In this document: piece by piece, positions 34,353 through 45,782 of the stretch | Numbering within the stretch: the first letter of the stretch is position 1 | Layout of the letters: each line of letters starts with the position of its first letter | Assembly (NCBI GenBank): GCA_029945375.1 | Contig: CM057064.1 | Location: 2,542,001 to 2,606,000, forward strand | Direction: 5' to 3' | DNA length: 64,000 nt | Origin: Agaricus subrufescens | Lineage: Eukaryota > Basidiomycota > Agaricomycetes > Agaricales > Agaricaceae | The notes under the pieces: generated by a model | The model's database searches: none | What the model was told of the DNA's origin: nothing | Seen by the model: the letters and a program-made list of their open reading frames with translations, nothing else | Translations under genes and position numbers: made by a program

Positions 34353-34942
34353 TGCAGGCATTTCACTGACTGTTCAATGCTTTGGATACACCAATCTCAA
34401 CATCAGCGGGTAAATTCTAACGACTCAAGCCTTAGTCGCTCTCAGTGCGCTAGATGGCAACTTACTTCCACGCCACTGCACATCTCGTAGTATGGATTAG
34501 TGGATGGTGGAAGTTATTGAATACATAATTCATCTTACGGTCGACCAAGTTAACAGAAGACCTTTTCAGCTTTATTTTATAGATCGTGCCAATGAGCACA
34601 AGAAAGACGACATATGAATTATCGGCGAGGACAAATACGCTCACAATTCCGTCTCCGATTCATACGGTTTGGATCTGGCTTCAGGTGCTTTATTAGATGG
34701 CAAGTCATCGTCGGATTATGTATCAGCGCACCAGGGGACATGAGGAACAATAAGGCACCAATATCAACATTCGAGACATGCATTCACTGAGAACAATAGG
34801 TCAGTGTGTGGAATGGGGCTAAGACCTGATGGGATGGCGGCACGTCTTGACTCAATGGACCACTTCGCACCCACGCGTGTCTTCGCCACAATTACTTCTA
34901 TTCAATAACTCTACCATCTCCTTGCTTTTATTATGCACCACC

Positions 34943-35866
34943 GTGGTTGGCTCAGCTGGGCCTCTGATATGCACTTCTATCAAGGTATTCTCCTCTGCGT
35001 TATCCTCATAAACTTACTTAAACGTCCTTCTAGCACCCATTGCAACAACGAGTCCTTTCCCGCTTAAGAGAAGTTGCACCCGTTTTTTTTTGGACCAGTT
35101 CGATCGTTTATGTTTTGCTCTGCAAGAGAATCAGACAAAATATCCATCTCCGGAAGCTACACAAATCCTGTAACATGCTCGGACACTCGCAGCAGAGAAG
35201 GTTTACGTATTGAACAAAACTATTGCTGGTAGTTCGCACTTTGCGTCATCTTGAATTGCATTATTGAAAACACTTGAAATGGGACGGAATTATCGTTCTG
35301 CTTTATCCTCTGTCCGGATTCATGCTGCTTTTTGTGTAGGAGAAACGGGGAGGGCGGCGAAAGCAATGAATGAATTTCACGAAGGATTAATCGAATGACG
35401 AATGTAATGCAAGCCAGTACTAGTACGTCTCCGTTAACTCTCATCTCTCGAAGCTTTGATGAACATACAAGAGCGGAGGTGTCATGCGAACCCGCTGGTG
35501 TTTGCAGCAGAGAACATCTAATCTATCTTGGAAATTCATAATGCAATTGACGAGATCAATGGGGTATTGCAAGAGTGTCGTGACTACTTCGAGGAGGCGA
35601 CAACGCAGGCATCGGACGAGGATTTGTTCCTAACTGATCCTCCATTGGAAAGAGAGATACAAGTGATGCTGGAGAAGTGGGAGGTATTTCACGAGGTTAG
35701 GAGGTCGGGCGATCCTGCGAGCAACTGGGAAGCCATGAGGGAAAGTATCCGAAAATTTCCTGATGAACTGAGGGTACTGCCAGTCAGCGCAGCCGCTGTT
35801 CCTCCTTCTCTTGAACCTTCAACAACAACCAAGTCAAGCTGTTCAATCTGGCGGAGGTTCTTTTGA
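34943..35866 (+). pseudogene. Helical protein H5, decayed
   Basis: Tandem copy 1.66 kb downstream of H4. The start codon position reads GTG (34943) instead of ATG. A T-run near 35083-35091 shifts the frame before the FLDQ-like motif. CAA has become TAA near 35170, and further shifts occur near 35390. The last part (35528-35866) is open and still encodes DPPLEREIQVMLEKW, the Pro-rich linker and SIWRRFF, after which it stops early. It is almost certainly non-functional. 34353-34942 is non-coding flank. Confidence 0.75.
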
Positions 35867-36526
35867 CGGCTAGTACGCAACCAGTCCAAGGATACGAACA
35901 ATAATCCGGGAGGACGAGGTGGCCTGAATGCGTAAAATGCCGCCTCTCTTGACCGTTCCGCGAAGTTCTCATTTAGGCGGAAGGTATCGTGGCGCCCTGG
36001 GTGTCTTTCAATGAAGGCCTTTCACCAACTCTTCGATGATTCGAATAATCTTGAATGATCAGAATGACCCCAACGACCTCGAGTTCAGGAAGGCACATAC
36101 CAACAGTTTGAGGCCGCTGTTGTTTTTGGGTCGCTGGATGTAAACTTCTGTCCAAGCCACCGTTGATTATAGTAAGCCTAAAGGCTCTTACATTGTCTAA
36201 ACTCTCACCATCGAGTGGATACAAAGTTTTACGCTTTGGCAATAGGTCTCCCGACGTCAGCACGGTGTTGACCCGAAAACGCTGACGGTAACCCTGGAGG
36301 ACAAGAGGGGCATCCTATCGATTTTGCACTCGCCGTTTTCGCCGGGCTGCATTAGACAGTTTTCCCAGGTCACGATTCAATGTACAGCATTGCTTTGGGG
36401 GAGATGAGAGCCATTAGTGGTGTGCAAATGGATAGTTCGCGGTCTACTACCACACTACAATATCTCCTAATCATGTCTGTAACGATTTATGATAATAGCG
36501 TACCCAGTGTCCAAAACTAACCCCGT

Positions 36527-39500
36527 TCAAATAATGCACAAGCTTCCATCATGCGTTCGCACACTCTCGTAATCTACGCAAGTTCCATAAGCACCACTTT
36601 CTATGAACGAGGTAACACCTACATTATTTGGTTTGAAGGGCGTAAAATGATGCCCAGGGATATCCAGAATCCTTATAGATTCGCCTGCGAGGGTCTCCCA
36701 ACCGAGGATTGCAGTTCGAGGATCACTGCGATCTGCCAGCCATGGCGGCACATTAAAGAGTCCAGGAGGACTGAAGCCCTCCGACGAACGCAGGAGCACC
36801 AGGGGAGGACAAGTTCCCTCCGTTTCTCGAGGATTATAGAAGCCGAGCATATTAGCGTTCAAGGTAAACTGTGCCTTCACGAGGCGTCTTAGATCGGTGG
36901 TGGTTCCTCGTGCATCGAGCTTGACAATAGAGTCAATGAGATCCTCCGACAGAGGAACGTGATTGATAGGATTAGGCGAATCGACGAGGAGGATACCGCG
37001 GGTTGCAATTCCTTTTTTAGCTAGTTGGAGGGACACCTCAAACGCGACCACTCCCCCAAAAGACCAACCTGTGTACTTTGTTAGTCAAGGTCTCTTAGAT
37101 AGGCACTTCGGATCACCGACCTCCTAGTATGACGGGACCAGTAACTACCCTCGCAATATGATAGGCATAGAACGATGCCATCTCGGTGACACTCTGCCAT
37201 TGCTCCGAAGAGATGAATTTGGGGTTATTGATTCCCCAGACCTGACGCCCTAGAGAGGGAATTCCATGATAGTAGCTGATCAATCCACTACCATCATGGA
37301 TGAGAAAAAGTGGCAGCAAAGATATAGTGGATCTCTGTAAGAGAAGTGGAATGTCCCCAAGTTTGAGTGCTTTATTGAGTCGGGCAGCAGTGGTCGGAGA
37401 AAGCGAGACCTTTGGTTTTGAGTCACCGTCAGTAGCGAGGTGCCTCGCATCTTCAGGAAGGATCGTTGGCTCTGGAGATCGAGACCTTTCGAAGGAAGGA
37501 CAAGAGGCGAAATAGGATTGAACCGTCTTGGATGTTCGATGATCGTTGAGAAACGGATCAGGGACCTCGATGCCGGATTTGGTGCTGAATGCCGTAATTA
37601 TCCGGGGTGACGCTGATGCGCACAGACCCAGTTCTTTGGAGTTGTCATCTTCACCGATATCTCCAACACAAGCATTCATAGCTGCTCCGGCTGTATGTTG
37701 AACATCCGCATCCTTATCTATCGTTTGTGGCGCCAGTGTCCTCAGACCCTCTTCAGCAAGGCAATCTTGAGCAACCCAACCGCTACTCGCTGGCCGGATG
37801 GATGCGAGCCCTGAATTTTGCAAATTCGCGGCAGGTGGTAGAAATCCAGCAGAAGTAGATGATGACGGTGTTGTATGGACTGGATGCCTGCGCTCGTCCC
37901 TGGTAGAGCCCCTGACGTCGTGCACCGCGCCCATCTTCAAGCTATCGAGTCGCACTTTGCGGAAGTGGATTCCTTTCAGCCGAGCAACAAGTGTTGAGGG
38001 ATATGCGAGATTCAAAGCGTATGCGTCCGCAAGTACTGCGCCTTGAGGTGCAAGCTGGAAATGGCTACAATAGATACCATAAGTCAATTCATCCTCGGTT
38101 TCATTCGGAATCACTATGATGGAATCGATCCGGCTATATATATATGCTTCGTTCGCCCCCCCTCGCAGATTCACCACAATACCAGCGACTTGGAGAAGTG
38201 CATCAATGAAGACATGGTGAATCTTGAACCTACTTCGACACCCAGACGACGCAGGGAGCTTGACAAACGCGTAGCCTTCCACTCCATCAGGATCAACAGT
38301 GAGAGATTGTATCGCTTGATGCTCCTCGTTGTACTCAACAAAACGCGAAAGTATGACTTCATAGATGGTACGAGTGCAGAATCGCTGGGGGCCTTTCCCG
38401 TTCTTTGTCCTAAAGATCGACGAGATACGGTAGTTGATGATAGGCAGAGCGTGGCGAAATTTAGTGGATATCCTCGAGATAAGGTCGGTTTTGTACTTGC
38501 CACGAACGTGAATGGATTCAGTGCTTCCCTCCACCTCAGAGGCAACGAAAAACGTTCCCTGACCATTGCATTGGGACGAGAGTTCGACGACAAAGAGCCG
38601 ACGGTCGTGTTCATCATAAACCAGCGGTCGAACAAATTCAATAGCGCGCAGGATGACATGCTTGTCATTGGTTGGGTGGAAATGCTGAGAAGGGAGAGTA
38701 AGGCTGACAAAGACTTGTTCAATATAGATGAATGCAGGGCAAACGGGTATTCCGTCCACACGGTGACTCCGGATTAAGTCAGCCAGTTGGCTAAGTGGCA
38801 CCTTGAATGTAAAAGCTCGCGCATTTTCTTGGGCAGAGTGTCGCGAGAAGTTCGAGGACGTCTGGAAATGGGCCTTCCAAACATGAATGGGGGAATTCGA
38901 TGATTCCGAATGCGAAGATGCCACTACTGAATTCTCATTGTCTTTCAGATGAAGCTCAGAGAGGGCATCAATAGAGGTAGAGCTGACAGGTGGATACCGC
39001 ACCAGGCAAAGTTCCTGGGAGATCCGGCGTCGACCGAACGCAGAGATATTTTCTAGTAGGACGACGCTCGCGTTTACATCGCAGATGACGGAGGATGAAT
39101 CGGGGGGTCGAATGATGGGTCTCAAGGGAACGCTCGAACAGTCAAGGAACAGTTCAAGCGCTGGACAGGTCTTGAAAAGCTCATTGATATGGAAAGTTGT
39201 CGATCCTCTAACGATGTCGAGAGATTGTTGGATGGTGCTGAAAGCAGGGAGGTTACCATCATGTATATGATATTGGGGGTAACACAAAGGTTCCGTCGAG
39301 GCGATATACTTTTGATTTCGTATCCAGGCAATGCCCCGATGATCAAGTTTGTCAAAAGTTATATGGGGGCTGATAGAACTTTCAGCGACATCCTCTGCGA
39401 TAAGTTGATGTATAGGGACCTGATGTTCTTTGGGAAGCGAAGAGATGCCTGGAATGGTACCAGAATCTTCGACCCCGCTCGAGCCAAATCTCTCTATTTC

Positions 39501-40025
39501 TGAGAGAACACAGAATGCATGAAGAGTACCCATAGCAATGTTCCGAGACATATATTTGACGCTATGGGAATCGAAGTCCTGAGATGAGCGAGATGAATTG
39601 CCGTGACGTAGCAGTAAAGGTTCAGGTAAGCGAGTGGAGCCAGAGGCAGATTCAAGATGGTCTCTATTCAAGCGAATAGGTGAGGCATTAAAGGTGTTTG
39701 GTTGGGTATCATTCCAGGTCGAGACTTTCTTGATGCGTTCTAGTCCTTCGAGACTATCCCCTTGTATGCACATCACATAAGGCTCAACGAGTCTGAGGGT
39801 GTGAGCTACGACCTGTAACACCTCCATTGCAAGATCGAGTAGGGGAGCATCAATCGGTATTTGAAGGGTCCGAAATGCTGGGGGTAGCATCCTTTGATAA
39901 ACTTCCAGATGATCAGTTATGGTCGTAAACTGCTTCGATCTGGACATACCGACATCTCCAAAAGGGAGAGATTCAACCACCTTCCGTGGGAGGAAAAATT
40001 GCACGGAACCGAAGGTTGAATGCAT
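36527..40025 (-). CDS. Partial non-reducing polyketide synthase (PT-ACP-TE), copy 2
   Basis: Two exons, 40025-37121 and 37068-36527, joined by a 52-nt intron; the splice gives ILGGWSFGGVVAFE. The frame is open for about 1,150 codons. The product-template domain spans about residues 405-690 (His421 in SHRVDGIPVCPA; Asp608 in HHVFIDALLQVAG). The ACP-like domain spans about 780-840, but its attachment motif reads LGLCASAS instead of the usual LG.DSL. The thioesterase begins near 903 (LFLIHDGSGLISYYHG) and has the GWSFGG elbow. There is no KS (DTACSS) or AT (GHSxGE) motif. The N-terminal 400 residues are unassigned. In a full enzyme PT directs aldol cyclisation and TE releases the product; without KS and AT this protein cannot build a chain. 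Whether it is expressed is unknown. Confidence 0.72.
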
Positions 40026-40040
40026 CTACATGGGGTATCG

Positions 40041-41944
40041 CTAATTAGAAAGTCTCGAACATGAAGTCGATCCGCGTACATCAGGGCTCCCGGCGACCTT
40101 GACGTCGTCTACGAATACTCCATCATAATCGATCGCGAATCGCTGAACAGAGGAGCTAACGCTCTGAGCGGTAATTAACAACCCACGGGACCATCTTGCA
40201 TTAGATGTCCGACCCTCCAAAGCGGCCTGTACTATGTCTAAAATAGGAAAATGATTAGATGGTAATAGACTACATTCTAACATGCTCACTTGTTCTAATG
40301 TCACTTCGGTGATTCCACGTGTAATGACGCAGTGCGGTCTGGACAAAACAATCAAGGCACATCAGACTCCACGCCGTAACGACGTGGGGAACGTCTTCTC
40401 GCGCCCGACGGAAGAGGACATCGTGATGCAGTTCCATATAATCCTCTTTTTGGAACGGTCTATTAATATTGAGAACCCTAGTAACATTGATTAGCCTGGC
40501 TGCGCTCAATTTACGAAGCGAATTCTCACTTATCAATAACATATGTGTGAACGTCAATTGATCGGCTGCAAGGCTTTTGAGAACCACAAAGTGCTATCCG
40601 GGGATTACAGTGGGACTTTTGAAACGTAAGACGTCTGTAGCTCCTCAACCATCCATGAATATACTCACGTCTAGACCTCGCTCAACTCGAAGCAGCTTCG
40701 ATATCCCCTTCGCGTTTGAAGTAACCCACATGCACGGGGCTAGAGTTTCAACAACTACAACAGCACGACACAACGTGGCATCTACCAACAGAACCAAAAA
40801 GTGATGTACTTTGATATCAGATAGAACGGGAACACTCAGGTTTCGGGTAAGGTCATCGAAAACAACCTCGATGAAACCCGACCCTGAATAGGGTCGTGGA
40901 CGATAGAAGGCCGAGTTGATTTGATGAAGAACCAACAGTAGGAGATGATAAATGGAGATAGTAAACATGCTATCCGGTTGCGCTGAGTCGGTGTTGCGTG
41001 TGGCACCAGTGATGACTGTCAAAGGAGCAAAAGGCTTTAAATGCTTAAATATATATAGTTTTTGTTAGTCTCGTTGAGCAGTGGTAGGAGTACGCCGATC
41101 ACATACCAGTCTGACAGGCGTAACGGTCAAGATTTGAGTTAAACCCATCTTCACTTCAATCCTAAGAAAAGGCCAGGCATAATTCGGTATTGCGCCGGCA
41201 AACGTCTTCTGACGATGGGCTCGAACGCGACTTGTAAAGCAAATGGTGATGCAAAATAGTTTCGACGCCGACGATTGCAATGAAGGTATAAATGAGGTGA
41301 TAGACTCGATAACCAATGCAGGAGTGATTTCGTATCCGCCAACACAATTAGCGGCGTCAAACTGTAAAACAGCCATGAGAAATGTAAGAGACAGAAAAAC
41401 TTCAAGATCATCATCAAAGTAACGAAGAATTTGAGAGAGGAAAAGGCATGGGGCACAGAACGGAGGATTGTGGTCGCGATGGGTGCTGAGAAGGTCGAGG
41501 ATCGCCGAGGTATCCGAAAAATAGGCTAATTCAATATCAACCACGTTAGGCTTTTTCAAGTATAAACGTGGAAGTTCAACAATGAGGGGCTTGTGCCACG
41601 CGCAAGAGAAGATAGAGACTGAGGTTAAAACGTTAAGAAAGGGGTATATGCGTGCTCTCCACGTGCTCGAAGATGATGTGCCCTGGATGACATATTTCAC
41701 CGTTCGCCGGTGGGACATTATCATAAATGCCATCACAGAGGATGTGTGATATTGCAACCTAGAACATCCCACAGGTTTTTATGAGAAGTAGAGTTCTCAA
41801 TGATCTCGCCCGAGATACGTTAATACCCAGTTCGAATAGACCGATTGCATCTGAGAGCGTAAAGACGGGTCCAGCTTGGGTATCAGGGTGAAGAATCGCG
41901 CTGGTCGCCCTTCTGGGTTCAGCTTGAGTGAAATCCGCCGCCAA
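40041..41944 (-). other. Coding-like minus-strand pieces, unassigned
   Basis: Several minus-strand frames look protein-like: 41065-41772 (235 codons), 40645-41022, 40270-40587, and in another frame near 41800-41980 a segment reading LTLYVLSRIWRRISLKLN. I could not join them into a spliced gene or recognise a domain. They may be exons of one hypothetical protein, or relics. Confidence 0.3.
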
Positions 41945-44900
41945 ATCCGGGAAAGGACATACAGTGTCAGTTTACGAATTTCGTTCTTGGCGTTATAAGT
42001 TAGAGTGCACTAGCCAGAATGTCCGCGGTCCTGAGCTTGTTCAAACGAGGGAATGAAATGCGGTGATAGACCCACTCACCGAGAAATTCAAGGTGAATCA
42101 AGAGCCTGATGTTTTCCACTCCAATAGGCGTGTTGTGTGGTCATATTTAACTATCTCCCCACGGTCCCTCGGATCAGACGGCATTGGCTTGCCTACGAAG
42201 GTTTAAGCTCTTTAGGTTTTTAGCAAATTCACCAGGGAAAATTCGTAGCCTCGAAAGCATGAGAAGCTGAGCGATTGGTGCATAACAATGAAATTCCCTA
42301 CGCTCAGGGTTGAGACAACGAACGAGACTTGTACGCGCCATTCGGAAATCGTTACTCTGTTTACGTCACTTCTTACCACTTGGACTCGTGCAAACTTCAC
42401 AATTTGTCCAATCCAATTTCAATAAGGCGACGATATTAAACTCAGCTATGAGCCTGTCTTGAAAGTAACACGAGATGATTTATGATGGAACTTAATTTTC
42501 AAGGAATATGTTAGATAATAACATGTATGCTCTCTGCAACGCCGAGTGGGAAGCAATACTCTAGTCTCGAGGTTACGCCAAGATGTTATACCGCTCTGCC
42601 TCCTGTTCTTCTCATCCCTTCGAATATCACATCAACTTCCAGGCCTACCGGACTTGGCGAAATAATGCCGCTAAGCGACCTTATGGAAAGGTACGCTTGA
42701 CCCGGAAATTAAACGTTCTCTCCGAAATGAGAAAACTAACAACAGATCAATAGGGGTAATTCGTAGCTGTTCCAAGACTGTCGGATGCTTCAAGTACACG
42801 AGGTGGTCGAGTTACCCAGTTGCCTGGAAGTAGCAGTATGAGCATCTGACACATCTGCGTTTGCATTGGATCAATCAGCAAATAAGTGCTGGTGACTAGT
42901 TCCATCGCCTTCCTTGCGGTAAGTCGTACCCAGAGTGACAATTGGCAATTCGACGTATGCCATGCTTCTTCATGGTAGTAGTTTCATAACCGCTCCATCC
43001 AACAGCTCCTTATGTTGGAGCGTTCACCACTTTTGTATTACCATTTGATCATAATAATCATGATTCGATTGTATGAGGAAGCAGTAGTCACTAGTTTCAT
43101 CATGGAGCATTGGCACAGTTCAGGGGCGGTAAGAAAAACGATCTCCCCTCGTCCGCCTGAGGCGATGAATTTGGTTGGAAACCTTGCTCTCACCACGGAT
43201 AGAGGCGATTCCACCGAGGTCATTGGTCAGTCTTAATGAGTAAACATCCCTGCTGCTCTAAAGTTGTCATCTGCTAATGACCTTGGCAATAAGGGGACTT
43301 AGTAACTATCCGGAGAGAGGGTAAATGTTTTTTATCATGATATTCTGCTGACGAGGTTGATTCGCCCCAATTTAAAATTTGCCATCACGAACCCGGGGAA
43401 GGAGTTGCGCAAACCACATCCGGCGCAAGGCGTAGATCACCGAACTTTTCCGCCACATTCTGTGGTAGCCATCTCATCCCGAAAAAGGATTGTTAGTTCC
43501 AGGGGCAGGAGAGGGAGGAGATATTAGCGTAATAGCATCGGTGAGCTGGTAACAATACCTATATCACACAGGCCAAATTCTAATTTGGGCTCAATGAACA
43601 GAAAGTCTCAATCAAAGTAGCAGTATGTCTGAATAGTAACTCTGAGTGGTTTTAGTGGACTAACCGTGCTTGGCGAATAACACAGTAGTAGTAGTGGCCT
43701 CCGCGAACATAAACAAATACATTTGTTGTCGGCTGTAGGAATTGTTCACCACTCGGTAGCACCTCCACTGGACTGCCTGCACCCACCCGAGAAATTCTTG
43801 AGTAGCACCACTCTTAACAATTGACCCCACTTCAACTATTCGTGTTTCCGACATCAGGCTGCTTGGAACTGTGGCATCGGGAGTTTATTAATATTATTGC
43901 AACCACTGACCAGAATAAACAACGTTTTTTCGTCCCTTGATAGAGTGATTGAAGAGCCGGGCTGTACCTTTTTTTGACTGATCATTAGAGCATCTCAGAA
44001 CAATATTAGACTTCATTTAGTCTGACAAGAGAAAAACACTCCGGTTGAACCGCATCAATGATGATCAATGTTCTCGGTGAAATCGCAGTGTTCACGACAG
44101 CATCGCTGCAACGGGACAAACACCGACCGTGGACTAGGCACATCGGGACTCGGGCTGACCGAGATGCGGGCTTTTTATGGCTCCTTGACTTGGCTGATAT
44201 AGCCATTTTCGGGATTTGCCGCCATTTTTAGAAGTATTGAAATGCCTCGGTAGTCTATAATGACAGCGGACAATGTCTGGATTCCATTTTTTGAGCCAAA
44301 GAAGACGTTCCTATTAGTAAACATACTATAACAAAACCCGTGACTTTGAACCAAAATGTAGGAATCACGGCAGTCCAAGCTTAGCAGAAGGATCCGGCCG
44401 AATACACAGCTGTGGTTTATCGGTTCGCCTGGACGTCTCTAGCCGATTGTCCAGTGTTGCCAGTTGCCCCATGACAGGCCGTCATAAAGGCCGAGACCAA
44501 TTTTGCGACGACGTTTTAAAGTGTGAAGGTGATGATCGACAGGGTCGCCGGCAGCGCACAAATGGGATAAAAGAAGTGGAGATTGAAGTTTGAATCAGCA
44601 GTAATGACAGGGTCTTTTACAGCAGGTGTTATCGTCCCTTCCAGAAGGATCAAGACACCGCAGGGTCGGTATGAGACGTGGGTCGAGCAGCGTCCGGTCA
44701 ATTAAACAACCAAGAATTGTTTGATACTCGCCTATGACGATGACAAGAAGGCACTACCGAAATGATGGAGGTGTGATCCGGCCAGGATCTAAGCGAGTGC
44801 TTTGTTGCACCCCTTCCTCGCTCTTTCCTCGTTTGGCTGATGGATGAAGTGTCTAAACCTGGCGACTTTGCTTTATTAATTTCTGTCATAATGCTGTATC

Positions 44901-45733
44901 AGGTTAGCTTGCTCTTATTTACCCAATTGAGTCGAGCAGAGCAGGGAGCAGGGAATCACTCGGAGGGCCGGCCGGACGGGCTCCATTTATCCAAGTCAGC
45001 GTTTGTATCCAACGAGGCATATTCTGTGTCGTGAAGCTGTTCTGTGTGCCGGCTGGAGCAATGGAGTCATCTGTAAGCCAGAGGAGAATAGAATCAGCCA
45101 CATCACAGACTGACGTAGATCATTTCCTGCTTTGGATGCCGAGATGTAAGTAGGCTGCTGACTTGGCCACTAGTCTGGCACTCAGGGTCGTAGCGCCGCA
45201 GACGGCCATAGAGACTCGCTCGAGGTGACTCGTGCATGGCAGAGACGGCCAGGAGCACTCCTGACTTCGAGAACCACACAGATTCTGATCACAAGAGTCA
45301 CTGCTCGCTTGTGCTTACACGATGCTTTCCCATGATAGCCGAGTCTTCTCAGTCAGCATCCCATTCCTCGTAACGTATTCGCACTTGACGCATTCAGCCC
45401 GGATTCTGGAATGTCCGCCCGGTGCCACCAGACCTACTTCATTCCTGCCTGCACCCAGGAATTTCGTTTTCCCCGCGACCCCGAGTCCTGGCTTCCCAAG
45501 CTTCCTCTGCGCAGAATCCAATCACGCAGTCGTGCGCTCAAGCTCGTGAGGACTACGCCCGTACACCGCTTTGCAACCGGGGCTGTTCTGATCCTGGATC
45601 AACCGTCAGTTACGCTTATGGTATGCACCAAATCCGGCTCCCCATCTCCAATATCTGCGCCGCTTAGCGAGTATACAGATTGCGTGCAGATAGATCTACT
45701 GCTTACTCTCAAACGCTCTTTCTTGGCATGTGA
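41945..45733. other. Region without a recognised gene
   Basis: Short minus-strand frames with a protein-like look occur at 43854-43660 (MSETRIVEVGSIVKSG.., followed by a possible GTTAGT donor) and near 42960-42870 (ELPIVTLGTTYRKEGDG). No complete gene could be built. 43900-45730 shows nothing I can support apart from being upstream of the transcription factor gene. Confidence 0.35.
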
Positions 45734-45741
45734 TATATAAA
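45734..45741 (+). promoter_or_regulatory. TATA box of transcription factor gene
   Basis: TATATAAA lies 42-49 bases before the ATG at 45783, a good core-promoter position. Confidence 0.5.
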
Positions 45742-45782
45742 CCTCCCATGAAGTTCCATCCTCGAACTTCTTCTCCCTTTTC

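Noticed and set aside
38043..38777. 244-codon plus-strand open frame
   Set aside because: It is the antisense shadow of the PKS fragment on the minus strand, which carries the recognisable PT motifs.
37121..40025. Complete polyketide synthase
   Set aside because: No DTACSS (KS) or GHSxGE (AT) motif and no DSL serine in the carrier domain; only PT, ACP-like and TE parts are present.
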